DNA of 64,000 bases from an uncultured Collinsella sp. (GTDB taxonomy: Bacteria > Actinomycetota > Coriobacteriia > Coriobacteriales > Coriobacteriaceae). Shown here one piece after another: positions 8,311 through 17,483 of this stretch. A program made the position numbers and the translations under genes. Numbering within the stretch: the first letter of the stretch is position 1; each line of letters begins with the position of its first letter. The notes beneath the pieces were generated by a model. That model was not told the DNA's origin. It searched no databases and worked only from the letters and a program-made list of their open reading frames with translations. The stretch spans positions 6,596 through 70,595 of the forward strand of contig UQMY01000008.1 of assembly GCA_900542325.1 (NCBI GenBank), given 5' to 3'.

Positions 8311-9171
8311 TTAGTTCTCCCCCTTATCCTGCTTGCCCAGATATGCCTCAATTACGGCATCGTTGTTCTGGATCTCCTCGGCCGTGCCCTTGGCGATGAC
8401 CTTACCAAAGTTGAGCACGCAGATGCCCTCGCAGATGTTCATGACGAGCGACATGTCGTGCTCGATAAGCATGATGGCAATGCCGAAGGTGTCGCGAATC
8501 TTGACGATGTTCTCCATGAGCTCGGCGGTCTCGGACGGGTTCATGCCGGCGGCAGGCTCGTCGAGCAGCAATAGCTTGGGGTTGGTGGCAAGCGCGCGGA
8601 CGATCTCCAGACGACGCTGAGCGCCGTAAGGCAGCGATCCGGCCTGCTCGTTTGCCAGATGCTCCATATCAAAGATGGACAGTAGTTCCATGGCGCGCTC
8701 GTGGGCAGCCTTCTCGTGCTTCCAATACGTCGGCAGGCGCAGCACGCCCTCAAAGCCGGAGTAGCGCTCCTGGTTGTGCAGACCGACCTTGACGTTGTCC
8801 TCCACCGTCATGGTGTTGAACAGGCGAATGTTCTGGAAGGTACGGGCAATACCCATGCGGTTGACCTGATAGACCGACTTGCCCGAGGTGTCCTCACCGT
8901 CGAGCAGGATGGTACCGTGCGTGGGCTGGTACACCTTGGTGAGCAGGTTGAAGACCGTGGTCTTACCGGCACCGTTGGGACCGATCAGACCGGCGATCTC
9001 GGTCTTACCGATGGTCAGGCTAAAGTCGTCGACTGCCTTAAGGCCGCCAAATTCAATGCCCAAGTGGATGCACTCGAGCGCCGGGCGCTGGCCCAGGTCG
9101 CGGTCGGGAACGATGGCGCCAGAAGGATACGGGACCATCTTGCCCTTGTTGAACTCAAATTTACTGGGCAT
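8311..9171 (-). CDS. livG: Branched-chain amino acid ABC transporter, ATP-binding protein LivG
   Basis: A 286-residue ABC ATPase with Walker A GPNGAGKT (residues 64-71), the LivG-style signature LPYGAQRRLEIVRALA instead of LSGGQ, and LLLLDEPAAGMNPSET as Walker B. The ATG at 9171 overlaps the end of livM (ATGCCCAGTAA), giving translational coupling. The frame is open a further nine codons upstream, but these lie inside livM. About 33 residues precede the usual LivG start, a modest N-terminal extension. Confidence 0.93.
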   Translation of the reverse strand: MPSKFEFNKGKMVPYPSGAIVPDRDLGQRPALECIHLGIEFGGLKAVDDFSLTIGKTEIAGLIGPNGAGKTTVFNLLTKVYQPTHGTILLDGEDTSGKSVYQVNRMGIARTFQNIRLFNTMTVEDNVKVGLHNQERYSGFEGVLRLPTYWKHEKAAHERAMELLSIFDMEHLANEQAGSLPYGAQRRLEIVRALATNPKLLLLDEPAAGMNPSETAELMENIVKIRDTFGIAIMLIEHDMSLVMNICEGICVLNFGKVIAKGTAEEIQNNDAVIEAYLGKQDKGEN

Positions 9172-10240
9172 CGGCTGCCACCTCCTTCTTGGAAGCAAAG
9201 CGGTCCTTAATGCGTGCGAAGAACGCCTTGAGCTGCGGGTTGTTGGTAAAGATCATGACCAGAATCAGCACGATGGCGTAGATGAGCATGCGGTAGTCCG
9301 AGAACTGACGGAGCAGCTCGGGAAGCACCGTGAGCAACGCCGCCGCGATGACGGAGCCGCGCATATTGCCCAGACCGCCCAGGACCACGAACACCAGGAT
9401 GAGGATGGACGTGTTGAAGTCGAACTTGGTGGCGGAGAGCTGCGAGAAGTTACCGCCGAAGAGGGCTCCGGCAGCACCGGCGAGAGCGGCGGAAACCACG
9501 AAGGCGATCATGCGGTACTGGGTGACGGAGATACCCACGGACTCGGCAGCGATCTTGTTGTCGCGCACGGCCATAATGGCACGGCCGGTACGGCTGCGGA
9601 CCAGGTTGAGTACAATCACGAGCGCGACCATGACCAGGATGGCGCCGGCAAGGAAGGTCGAATAGGTCGACACGCCCGATGCGCCCTGCGCACCCTTGAT
9701 GATGGCGGTGCCGTCCTCGAGCAGGTGCAGGTCGTCGATCGTAGAGTTGCCCGTAATGTTAAAGATCACGTGCAGGCCGCGGGAGTCAACGCCCACGATA
9801 AGGCAAGTGACGATCTCTTTGATGATCTCGCCAAAAGCCAGAGTCACGATGGCCAGATAGTCGCCGCTCAGGCGCAGGACCGGGATACCGATCAAGAAGC
9901 CCAAGATGGCAGCGGCAATAGCGCCGACCACAATGCTGATGATCAGACGCATCGGGTCGGACGGAACGGCGCTCTCCAGCGCGACGGCGGTAACGATGCC
10001 CGTATAGGCGCCGACACTCATAAAGCCCGCGTGGCCCAGCGACAAGTCGCCCGCAATACCGACGACGAGGTTGAGCGAGAGAGCCATAACGATGTAGGCC
10101 GTGATGGGAACCAGCTGACCGGCGATCATGCGCGGAATCATGTGGTTGGACTGCATAAAGAACACTATGGCGAACGCCACAAGGCACATGGCATACGTAA
10201 CAAAGTCGTGACGCGTCTGCTTGTCTTTAAGAAACTTCAT
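9161..10240 (-). CDS. livM: Branched-chain amino acid ABC transporter, permease LivM
   Basis: A hydrophobic protein of 359 residues with about nine membrane segments. It has ALSLNLVVGIAGDLSLGHAGFMSVGAYTG, seen in parts, and the loop RSRTGRAIMAVRDNKIAAESVGI that contacts the ATPases, both hallmarks of LivM. The ATG at 10240 follows AGGTGA by five bases. A GTG three codons upstream at 10249 sits directly after the livH stop and is less likely. It pairs with LivH to form the membrane channel. Confidence 0.92.
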   Translation of the reverse strand: MKFLKDKQTRHDFVTYAMCLVAFAIVFFMQSNHMIPRMIAGQLVPITAYIVMALSLNLVVGIAGDLSLGHAGFMSVGAYTGIVTAVALESAVPSDPMRLIISIVVGAIAAAILGFLIGIPVLRLSGDYLAIVTLAFGEIIKEIVTCLIVGVDSRGLHVIFNITGNSTIDDLHLLEDGTAIIKGAQGASGVSTYSTFLAGAILVMVALVIVLNLVRSRTGRAIMAVRDNKIAAESVGISVTQYRMIAFVVSAALAGAAGALFGGNFSQLSATKFDFNTSILILVFVVLGGLGNMRGSVIAAALLTVLPELLRQFSDYRMLIYAIVLILVMIFTNNPQLKAFFARIKDRFASKKEVAADAQ

Positions 10241-10249
10241 AACGCTCAC

Positions 10250-11131
10250 CTACACCTTCTCGGGGACGTACTTGCCCAAGAGGCCGGCAGGCTTGACGAG
10301 CAGGACGATGATCAAAACACCAAAGACGATGGAGTTGGCAAGGCTCGTGGAAATGTAAGCCTGTGCCATCGCCTCGATGATGCCGATGAGAATGCCACCG
10401 ACAAAGGCACCGGGGATGGAGCCGATACCGCCGAAGACGGCGGCGTCGAAGGCCTTGATGCCAGGCATGGCGCCCGTGGTGGGTTGCAGGACCGGCGAGT
10501 AGGAGCACAGGAGCACACCGGCGATGGCGGCAAGGGCGGAGCCGATGGCAAACGTCATCGAGATGGTACGGTTGACGTTGATGCCCATGAGCTGAGCGGC
10601 TGCCTTGTCCTCGGACACGGCGCGCATGGCCTTGCCCATCTTGGTCTTACCTGTAAAGAACATCAGACCGGCCATGATAACCAGGCAGGCGACGATGGTG
10701 ACGAGCGAAACGGCGCTTACATTGAACTTGGCCAAGAACTCCGGCACCTGGAAGGTGACGAGCGAAGTGAAGTTCTTGGGCGTGGCGCCCCACAGAAGCT
10801 GCGCGGCGTTCTGCAGGAAGTAAGACACGCCGATGGCCGTGATCAGAACGGCCAGCGGGCCCGCCTGACGCAGCGGCTTGTATGCCAGACCCTCGATGAG
10901 AACACCGAGAACGGTGCAGACCACACAAGAGAGAATTACAGATGCCCAGCCCGGGAGGCCGAGATACGACGTGGCACAGAACGAGACATAGGCACCGACC
11001 ATGATAACGTCGCCGTGAGCGAAGTTCAGCATCTTGGCGATACCGTAGACCATGGTGTAGCCCAACGCGATGATGGCGTAGACGCTGCCCATGGACAGGC
11101 CGTTGACCAGGTATTGGATAAAGACCGTCAT
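10250..11131 (-). CDS. livH: Branched-chain amino acid ABC transporter, permease LivH
   Basis: A 293-residue permease starting MTVFIQYLVNGLSMGSVYAI, with GYTMVYGIAKMLNFAHGD and TKMGKAMRAVSEDKAAAQLMGI, the conserved LivH coupling loop. AAAGGGGG nine bases before the ATG at 11131 decides the start. An in-frame ATG nine bases further upstream abuts this site and is rejected. It lies 138 nt after livJ, so it may be expressed at a different level from the binding protein. Confidence 0.92.
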   Translation of the reverse strand: MTVFIQYLVNGLSMGSVYAIIALGYTMVYGIAKMLNFAHGDVIMVGAYVSFCATSYLGLPGWASVILSCVVCTVLGVLIEGLAYKPLRQAGPLAVLITAIGVSYFLQNAAQLLWGATPKNFTSLVTFQVPEFLAKFNVSAVSLVTIVACLVIMAGLMFFTGKTKMGKAMRAVSEDKAAAQLMGINVNRTISMTFAIGSALAAIAGVLLCSYSPVLQPTTGAMPGIKAFDAAVFGGIGSIPGAFVGGILIGIIEAMAQAYISTSLANSIVFGVLIIVLLVKPAGLLGKYVPEKV

Positions 11132-11269
11132 GTTCCACATCCCCCTTTCGAATAGGTTTCCAGTTAATGTATGAAACAGGGACGTTACACTGTCCCTAGA
11201 TACCAAGCAAGCAGGGAAGGCCAAACCTCCCCTGCTTGGGATCAAAACCGCTCTATGTAAGGCGGCTTA

Positions 11270-12457
11270 TTAGGCCTGTACGTACTTGCCGTCGGTGATG
11301 ACGTACGCCGTGGGCTCCTTCTGGACCTGGCCCTTATCGTTCCAGGTGAGCTTGCCGGTCAGACCGTCAACGGTAATCTTGAGCATAGCCTTAGGCAGCT
11401 TCTCGGCGACCTCGGTCGGGTCGGCGTCGACACCAAGACCGGCCTCCTCGAGGGCCTCGGCCACCGCGTGCACGCCGTCGTAAGCGTCGGCGGCAAACTG
11501 GTCCGGAGTCTCGCCATACTTATCCTTGTAAGCGTTGACGAAGTCGGCGTTCTTCTCGTCGTCGGCGGAGAACGGGGTCATGAGCAGCAGACCCTCGGCA
11601 AGAGAGGTGTCGAAGCCCTCAACGCCCAGGATGCCGTCCATGCCGTCGCAACCCATCATCTTGACGTCGTAGCCCATGTCCTTGGCGTTCTTGAGCAGGA
11701 CGGACGCTGGCGTGTAGTAGATCGGCGCAAAGATCATGGTGGCGCCGGCCTGCTTGGCCTTGGTCAGCTGGTTGGTAAAGCTCGTGGCGGAGTCGTCCTT
11801 AAAGGTCTCCTCGTCGACAACCTCGAGCTTGGACTCAGCGGCCTGGGCCTTAAAGGCATCCGCGACACCCGAAGAATAAGCGTCGCCGGAGTTATAGAAC
11901 AGCACGAACTTCTCGTCCGCATACTTCTGCGCCAGGAACTTGGCAGCGTTGACGCCCTGGTTGGGATCGGTAAAGCAAACCTGGAAGACGCAATCCTTGC
12001 CCTTGGTGACGTCCTCGGAGGACGCGGACGGAGTGATCATGAACGTCTCGGGGTCGTTACCGCACTCGGCGGCAACGGCAACCGACGCGCCCGTGGTGGT
12101 CGGGCCGACGAGGGCCTGCATGCCCCAGTCGAGCAGGGTGTTAAAGGCGTTGACGGCCTTCTCGCCGTCGGCCTGGTCATCCTCGGCCTTGCTGGCAAGC
12201 GGCAGCTCCTTGGTCGAGAAATCCTTGCAGCCAAGCTCGACACCCTGGGTAACGGACTTGCCGTAGGACGCGTTGGCGCCGGTCAGCGGTCCGATGGTGC
12301 CGATCTTAAACGAAGCGTCGCCCGAAGCGGAACCGCTGTCGCCGCCGTTGGAGGAGCAGCCAGCTAGAATGGACATCGCCCCCAGACCTGCTGCGCTCGC
12401 GATAACGCTCCTGCGATTCATAACAGGGTTCAATGACTTACCGGTGAGGCTCGACAT
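11270..12457 (-). CDS. livJ: Branched-chain amino acid ABC transporter, substrate-binding lipoprotein
   Basis: A 395-residue protein with a lipoprotein signal: a positively charged start, a hydrophobic stretch and the lipobox LAGC with Cys34 as the lipidated residue. A Ser/Gly-rich linker follows. FKIGTIGPLTGANASYGKSV is the usual start of a periplasmic-binding-protein type I domain of the leucine-binding family. The ATG at 12457 follows AGAGGAG. In a Gram-positive cell it would be tethered to the outer face of the membrane and deliver ligand to LivHM. The ligand could be leucine, isoleucine, valine or a related amino acid. Confidence 0.92.
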   Translation of the reverse strand: MSSLTGKSLNPVMNRRSVIASAAGLGAMSILAGCSSNGGDSGSASGDASFKIGTIGPLTGANASYGKSVTQGVELGCKDFSTKELPLASKAEDDQADGEKAVNAFNTLLDWGMQALVGPTTTGASVAVAAECGNDPETFMITPSASSEDVTKGKDCVFQVCFTDPNQGVNAAKFLAQKYADEKFVLFYNSGDAYSSGVADAFKAQAAESKLEVVDEETFKDDSATSFTNQLTKAKQAGATMIFAPIYYTPASVLLKNAKDMGYDVKMMGCDGMDGILGVEGFDTSLAEGLLLMTPFSADDEKNADFVNAYKDKYGETPDQFAADAYDGVHAVAEALEEAGLGVDADPTEVAEKLPKAMLKITVDGLTGKLTWNDKGQVQKEPTAYVITDGKYVQA

Positions 12458-12953
12458 GCGGCTCTCCTCTCAAATCTCGTCGGGTTTCGGTTACCCAACA
12501 GGCCATCCTTCGCCGTGTTCGGCGTTCGCAAAATAGTAGACGCTTTAGTTGAGAAAAGTGGCGATTATTTCAACTTTTCTTTGGATTTGTTCATTTATCC
12601 ATAGTTCTGCGTATTCCTGCTACTTTATGCAGTAATGCCACTTTATTATGAAAAAGTAATGTTTCCATTCTGTTACAAGCGTTCCCGCTCTCAATAAACA
12701 TGGTGTCCCCCTTTTTTCGCTGGCCGCGACGCGTCCGTCTTGCGGTACAGGGCAAACCTTATGGCGCAAACGTTGACAGTTTGTTACGGGAGTTCGTTTG
12801 TAGCGAGCGTGTTTCCAATATTTCCGCAGCGTTTCGGGGGTAGCGTTTTGCACAGCTCCGGCTGCCTGGCAAGCACGCGCCCGCACTTCACGCTAGAATG
12901 CACTCAACCTATAAGCAGTTAATTCATCCACAAGATGCACGAAGGAGCTATCT
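12458..12953. other. Divergent livJ-hom intergenic region with a candidate hom promoter
   Basis: This 496-nt stretch separates two divergent genes. The part next to livJ is AT-rich for this genome (12540-12660) and includes the short dyad around CTACTTTATGCAGTA. Upstream of hom, TTCACG (12887-12892), a 17-nt spacer and TATAAG (12910-12915) form a reasonable promoter. A perfect TTGACA at 12773-12778 has only a poor -10 partner. I see no convincing riboswitch, T-box or ORF. Confidence 0.35.
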
Positions 12954-14297
12954 ATGAGCGAATCCCTGCGCACCGTGAACGTCGGTCTGATCGGCCTGGG
13001 AACCGTCGGCGGCGGCGTGGCCCGTCTGATCAAGAGCCACCACGATGAGTACCTGGCAGCCTACGGCATCGACCTTAAGCTGACCCGCGCCTGCGCGCTT
13101 GCTTGGGAGCAGGCCGAGGCGGCAGGCATTGAGCGCGAGGCCTTTACGAGCGACTGGCACGACGTCGTCACCGACCCCGCCATCGACATCGTCGTCGAGC
13201 TGATCGGCGGCGAGCACCCCGCAACCGAGATCTTCACCACCGCCTTTGAGCACGGCAAGCATGTCGTCTCCGCCAACAAGGCTCTGCTGGGCCGCCATGT
13301 CGAGACGCTTGCCGAGAAGGCGCGTGCGTGCGGCGTGCAGATTAAGTGCGAGGCCAGCTGCGGTGGCGGCATCCCCATTGTCAGCACACTCGAGCACGAC
13401 CTGGTGGGCAACAAGATCTTGACCATCGCCGGCATCCTCAACGGCACCACCAACTACATCCTGTCGCGCATGGACGCCGAGGGCGCCGATTACGCCGACG
13501 TACTTGCCGACGCGCAGGCCAAGGGCTATGCCGAGGCCGACCCGTCCGCCGACGTCGACGGCTTCGACGCCGCCAGCAAAACGGCAATCCTCGCCTCCAT
13601 CGGCTTTGGCACCCGCGTGACCACCGATGATGTGTACCAGCAGGGTATCCGTACCATCGGCGCCGAGGACATCGCCCAGGCCCGCGAGCTCGGCTACACC
13701 ATTAAGCTGCTGGGCATCGCCCGCAACACCGACACCGGCGTCGACGTCCGCGTGCATCCCACGCTGATCCCCGCCGACCACATGCTTGCCAAGGTCAACG
13801 GCGCCATGAACGCTGTCTACGTGGTAGGCGACGCCGTGGGCGAGACCATGTTCTACGGTGCCGGCGCAGGCTCCTTCCCCACCGCGAGCGCCGTCGTGGG
13901 CGATATCCTGTCGCTCTCCGAGCAGATCAGCCGCGGCGTGGCTCCGCTGCCCGAGATTGAGCCCTATGGCCACAACCTCGCCTTTAAGCCCATGGACGAG
14001 CTCCAGACCAAGTACTATGTGCGCCTGAAGGTCGCCGACCGCGTGGGCGCCCTGTCCGAGACGGTCGACATCTTTGCCAAGCACAACATCTCGATCTCGC
14101 TCATCAACCAGGTCGAGGACGGCAAGTCGGGCGTCAGCGATGCCTGCTCGGTCATCTTCCTGACGCACCGCGCGCTCGAGAAGGACGTCCAGGCTGCCGC
14201 CGCCGAGCTTGCCAGCGTCGACTGCGTAGCCGAGGTCGCCAACGTCCTGCGCATCGAGGACGTCGAGGTTTGGACCGAAGGCGTCATGGCCAACTAA
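12954..14297 (+). CDS. hom: Homoserine dehydrogenase with ACT domain
   Basis: A 447-residue enzyme that reduces aspartate semialdehyde to homoserine, the branch point to threonine and methionine. The Rossmann motif GLGTVGGGV is at residues 14-22. Catalytic-domain signatures include ANKALL, GGGIPI, LNGTTNYIL and EADPSADVDGFDAASK. A C-terminal ACT domain (about residues 350-440, KYYVRLKVADRVGALSE) suggests threonine feedback inhibition. The ATG follows GAAGGAG. It is monocistronic with a hairpin terminator behind it. Length and domain order are as in full-length bacterial Hom. Confidence 0.95.
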   Translation: MSESLRTVNVGLIGLGTVGGGVARLIKSHHDEYLAAYGIDLKLTRACALAWEQAEAAGIEREAFTSDWHDVVTDPAIDIVVELIGGEHPATEIFTTAFEHGKHVVSANKALLGRHVETLAEKARACGVQIKCEASCGGGIPIVSTLEHDLVGNKILTIAGILNGTTNYILSRMDAEGADYADVLADAQAKGYAEADPSADVDGFDAASKTAILASIGFGTRVTTDDVYQQGIRTIGAEDIAQARELGYTIKLLGIARNTDTGVDVRVHPTLIPADHMLAKVNGAMNAVYVVGDAVGETMFYGAGAGSFPTASAVVGDILSLSEQISRGVAPLPEIEPYGHNLAFKPMDELQTKYYVRLKVADRVGALSETVDIFAKHNISISLINQVEDGKSGVSDACSVIFLTHRALEKDVQAAAAELASVDCVAEVANVLRIEDVEVWTEGVMAN

Positions 14298-14328
14298 TTC
14301 GGTCTTCGCTTTACGGCATATTGCGTGA

Positions 14329-14364
14329 GGGGCTCTCGTCCAGCAGTGGACGAGAGCCCCTTTG
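14329..14364 (+). terminator. hom terminator
   Basis: A perfect 13-bp stem GGGGCTCTCGTCC with a 6-nt loop, followed by TTTGCTT, begins 32 nt after the hom stop. Confidence 0.75.
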
Positions 14365-14518
14365 CTTGCGCACACGGGACGTATTGGCGCAATCCGCATT
14401 TGAACGACTTGGCCGCTCCTGACAGCCGGGGCTACCGTTCACCGATATGCAAACGCGACCGATTCCGGCTACCGCTACGCTGTGCTGCGTATATCCGCCC
14501 GCAAAGAGAGGAAGCACC

Positions 14519-15268
14519 ATGTTGCTCGAGGGCAAGAAAGCGATCATCACCGGAGGCACGCGCGGTATCGGCTATGCCATCGCCTGCCGTTTTATCGAGG
14601 AAGGTGCTGCCGTCACCGTCTTTGGCTCGCGCCAGGAGACTGCCGACGCTGCCGTTGAGAAACTGACGACCGCTTATCCCGAGGCCAAGGTTTGGGGCCG
14701 CTCCTGCGACCTCACCTCGCTCGAGGCCGTAACCGAGGCCTTTACCCAGGCTGCCGCCGATATGGGCGGCCTGGACACGGTCGTCAACAATGCCGGCATC
14801 TCCCAGCGTTCTCCCCTTTTGGACTACACGGCCGAGGAGTTTGCAAAGGTCATGGACCTCAACGTCGTCGCCGTCTTTAACGGCCACCAGGCTGCCGCCA
14901 AGATCATGACCGAGGCCGGCCACGGCGGCACCATCACCACCACGAGCTCGATGGTCGCCAAGTATGGCCAGCCCTCCGGCGTCGGCTATCCCACGTCCAA
15001 GTTTGCCGTCAACGGCATGGTCCAGTCGCTCTCGCGCGAACTCGCCCCCATGGGCATTCGCGTCAATGCCGTCGCACCTGGTGTAACCAAGACCGATATG
15101 GTCGCCAACCTGCCCGAAGAGGTTATTAAGCCCATCATCGCCACCATTCCGCTGGGTCGCATGGGCGAGCCCGAGGATGTCGCCAATGCCTTTGTTTTCC
15201 TGGCGAGCGACATGTCCTCCTATGTTACGGGTGCCGTGCTCCCCGTCGACGGAGCCGCCCGCTCCTAA
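14519..15268 (+). CDS. Classical short-chain dehydrogenase/reductase (SDR)
   Basis: A 249-residue NAD(P)-dependent oxidoreductase. It has the cofactor motif TGGTRGIG (residues 11-18), NNAG, the catalytic serine in TSSM and the YPTSK active site (YxxxK). The C terminus MSSYVTGAVLPVDGAARS is typical of the FabG/glucose dehydrogenase group. The ATG at 14519 follows AGAGAGGAAG. Coriobacteria encode SDRs that act on bile acid hydroxyls, but the substrate cannot be read from the sequence, and it does not look like the known Collinsella 7-beta-hydroxysteroid dehydrogenase. It is monocistronic. Confidence 0.85.
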   Translation: MLLEGKKAIITGGTRGIGYAIACRFIEEGAAVTVFGSRQETADAAVEKLTTAYPEAKVWGRSCDLTSLEAVTEAFTQAAADMGGLDTVVNNAGISQRSPLLDYTAEEFAKVMDLNVVAVFNGHQAAAKIMTEAGHGGTITTTSSMVAKYGQPSGVGYPTSKFAVNGMVQSLSRELAPMGIRVNAVAPGVTKTDMVANLPEEVIKPIIATIPLGRMGEPEDVANAFVFLASDMSSYVTGAVLPVDGAARS

Positions 15269-15312
15269 AGGTCGCAAGTTTCGGCTTCGAACCTCAACAG
15301 AGCTCAACGCAA

Positions 15313-15353
15313 AAGGCGCGCTATCTGCATCAACCGCAGGCAGCGCGCCTTCT
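15313..15353 (+). terminator. Terminator after the SDR gene
   Basis: Inverted arms AAGGCGCGCT (15313-15322) and AGCGCGCCTT (15342-15351) with an inner CTGC/GCAG pairing, then TCTTCTGTTT. It lies 45 nt past the SDR stop. Confidence 0.65.
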
Positions 15354-15365
15354 TCTGTTTGAAGT

Positions 15366-15721
15366 GGAAGCCGTGTCCCAGAATTCCGGCCCAGACCGAG
15401 ACGCAGCTTCCCTCAGGACCATGTTTCGGAAAGTGCGCCCCGTTTTGAACGCCGATTCTGGGACGCACTTTCCGCAACGAGCCTCTCGCGGAAACTGCAT
15501 CCCACTCTGAGTGTCCATTCCGGGACACGGTTTCCCCAAGGCCTTTGTTTCGGAAAGCGCATCCCATTTTGGACCTTCAGACTGGGACGCGCTTTCCGGA
15601 AGGGGTCCAAAGCGGAAACTGCATCCCGCTCTGAGCGTCCGTTCTGGGATGTGGCTTCCCGATGGGGGCCGATGCGGAAACTGCGTCCCGTTCCGAGCCT
15701 TCAAAGCGGGACGCGGCTTCC
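15366..15721. repeat. Tandem array of six 62-nt units, each forming a 46-nt hairpin
   Basis: Units start at 15366, 15428, 15490, 15552, 15614 and 15676, exactly 62 nt apart. Each has a 14-nt left arm of the type GGAAACTGCGTCCC, an 18-nt loop, a 14-nt right arm of the type GGGACGCGGCTTCC, and a 16-nt spacer. Several arm changes are matched on the other side, so the hairpin rather than the exact sequence seems kept. The period is not a multiple of three and no frame crosses it coherently. It fills the gap between two convergent genes. It is not CRISPR: the unit is itself an inverted repeat and no cas gene is present. Confidence 0.9.
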
Positions 15722-15736
15722 CCGAGAGAGTATTGA

Positions 15737-17299
15737 CTACTTACCGTCGTCCTCGTCGGCTTCTTCATGCGCATAAAGCTCCAGCATGCGGCGGCGGTAC
15801 TCATGCACGGCGAGCTTGGCGCGCTCCAGGCGGCGGCGCTCGCGCGGGGTAAGCTCGGACGGGTCGATCTCGTCGCCATAGGTCTTCTCGGCAAGAAGAT
15901 GCGCCGCGTCCACGATGCGGGCATCGATGTGTCCGCTCGCGGCCTGGGCAGAAAGACGCTCGGCAATCGTATCGAGCGTAGGCAGGCCTTCGAATACGCG
16001 ACCGTGACCATGCGAGGTCAGCAGCTCATGTTCACGTGCGAGCAGGCTCGCGAGGTCATGATGGGCACGCAGGATATTGAGCGCGTCGGCAGGATGCTCG
16101 GCAACCTCCGCCACGGCGGCGACCGGCGCGGCATCGACCACGCGGTAGAAGAGCTGCGCAAGCAGCGGCATCAGGAACACCGTAATGGCGCCGGCTGCCA
16201 CCATGACCGAAGCGACGTCCTGCGATAATGCGCCGGCGTTGACGGCAACGCTCGTCACGGCGACGATAATCGGCAGCGCCGTGGTGCAGTAGAGCGCCAC
16301 GGTGATGCGACCATACGCAGAAACATCGCGCGTCTTAGGGCAGATGCTCATGGAGACGACAATGGGCACGGCGCGGATAACCAGCAACGCCACGATAAAG
16401 CCCACGAGCAGGCCAGGGCGCGATGCTACAGCCGTCAGGTCAATCTTGGCACCCGACACGGTAAAGAACACTGGGATCAAAAAGCCATAGGCAAGGCCAT
16501 CGAGTTTAAGCTCGAGCGTATGGTTGCCCTCGGGAATGATATAGCGCAGGACAAAGCCCGCGGCAAAAGCGCCCAACACGATATCGAGGCTAAAAATGGC
16601 GGAAAACGCCACGAGCGTGACCAGGATGAGCACCGTCAAGCGCACGAACGTTTGCGATGTGGTGTCGGCGCGCTCCTGAATAAAGGCAAAGAAGCGGCTG
16701 CCGATACGTTTGGAGCGGCTGGGGACCACGGCAAGCAGCACGCACACCACGGCGAACAGGCCCAAGACCAGCAGCGTCTCGATGCCCGTGCGGGCAGATA
16801 GCAGTACCGACATGGCAAGCACGGGGCCAAGCTCGCCCCACGTACCATAGGCAAGAATCGAATCGCCGACGCGCGTCCCGGCAAGCGACCGCTCGCGCAA
16901 GATGGGCATGAGTGCCCCAAGCGCCGTCGAGGTCAACGCCAGCGTCACGGCGATGCCATCAAAATGGCTGACCGAAAACCACGGGGTAAAGCGCACGGCA
17001 AGCCAGGCGATACCAAACGTGACGACCCACGTCGCCATACCGTAGCGCCCCTCGACACCCGTGATGTTCTTGGGATCGATCTCAAAGCCTGCAAGCAGGA
17101 ACAAAAATGCCAGACCGAGCTCTGACACGAGCGAGACCTCGGCATCCACATGGATGACGCCGAGCATATGAGGTCCCAGCACCGCGCCGAACACGAGCAA
17201 AAAGACCGTCTCGGGAACGGGTTTTCCAGGAATCGCCGAAGCGATGAAGGGGCTTGCAAAGGCCACGAGTGCGATGATGGCGAGCGAAACGAATGCCAT
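15737..17299 (-). CDS. CPA2-type cation/proton antiporter
   Basis: A 520-residue protein with about 12-13 membrane segments in the first 400 residues. GKPVPETVFLLVFGAVLGPHML, ELGLAFLFLLAGFEIDP and DIVLGAFAAGFVL (seen in parts) match the sodium/hydrogen exchanger family. The last 120 residues are cytoplasmic and charged, with no clear TrkA-N domain. It would exchange Na+ or K+ for protons across the membrane. The frame is open upstream to 17461, but the ATG at 17299 has AGAAAGG in front and starts the first hydrophobic segment. It is convergent with the SDR gene across the hairpin array. Confidence 0.8.
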   Translation of the reverse strand: MAFVSLAIIALVAFASPFIASAIPGKPVPETVFLLVFGAVLGPHMLGVIHVDAEVSLVSELGLAFLFLLAGFEIDPKNITGVEGRYGMATWVVTFGIAWLAVRFTPWFSVSHFDGIAVTLALTSTALGALMPILRERSLAGTRVGDSILAYGTWGELGPVLAMSVLLSARTGIETLLVLGLFAVVCVLLAVVPSRSKRIGSRFFAFIQERADTTSQTFVRLTVLILVTLVAFSAIFSLDIVLGAFAAGFVLRYIIPEGNHTLELKLDGLAYGFLIPVFFTVSGAKIDLTAVASRPGLLVGFIVALLVIRAVPIVVSMSICPKTRDVSAYGRITVALYCTTALPIIVAVTSVAVNAGALSQDVASVMVAAGAITVFLMPLLAQLFYRVVDAAPVAAVAEVAEHPADALNILRAHHDLASLLAREHELLTSHGHGRVFEGLPTLDTIAERLSAQAASGHIDARIVDAAHLLAEKTYGDEIDPSELTPRERRRLERAKLAVHEYRRRMLELYAHEEADEDDGK

Positions 17300-17483
17300 G
17301 TGATGCCTTTCTCTTGTTTGCGCTTCACTGTAGCACCCTCGCCGTCCTCTACGCGCCGCGAGCTGTCGTATCATAGTGAGGTTTACAAACATGTGGCTCA
17401 AGGCGACCGCAGGGCAGGCCCCGCAAACCGACCGCTGCCGCATACCGCACCGTACGCCCAACCGATCAGGAAGGCAGGAACCA

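Noticed and set aside
8879..11155. A 758-residue plus-strand open frame across livG, livM and livH.
   Set aside because: It is the shadow of three clear ABC transporter genes and has a His/Asp/Gly-rich artefact composition.
12458..12953. A riboswitch or T-box upstream of hom or livJ.
   Set aside because: No conserved core of a SAM, lysine or T-box element could be recognised by eye.
14519..15268. A bile acid hydroxysteroid dehydrogenase.
   Set aside because: It is a classical SDR but does not resemble the known Collinsella 7-beta enzyme, and nothing fixes the substrate.
15330..15704. A 124-residue protein with internal repeats on the minus strand.
   Set aside because: The 62-nt period shifts the reading frame at every unit, so no protein repeat is kept; it reflects hairpin DNA.
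15366..15721. CRISPR array.
   Set aside because: Units are tandem 62-nt inverted repeats whose loops and spacers are related to one another, and no cas gene is present.
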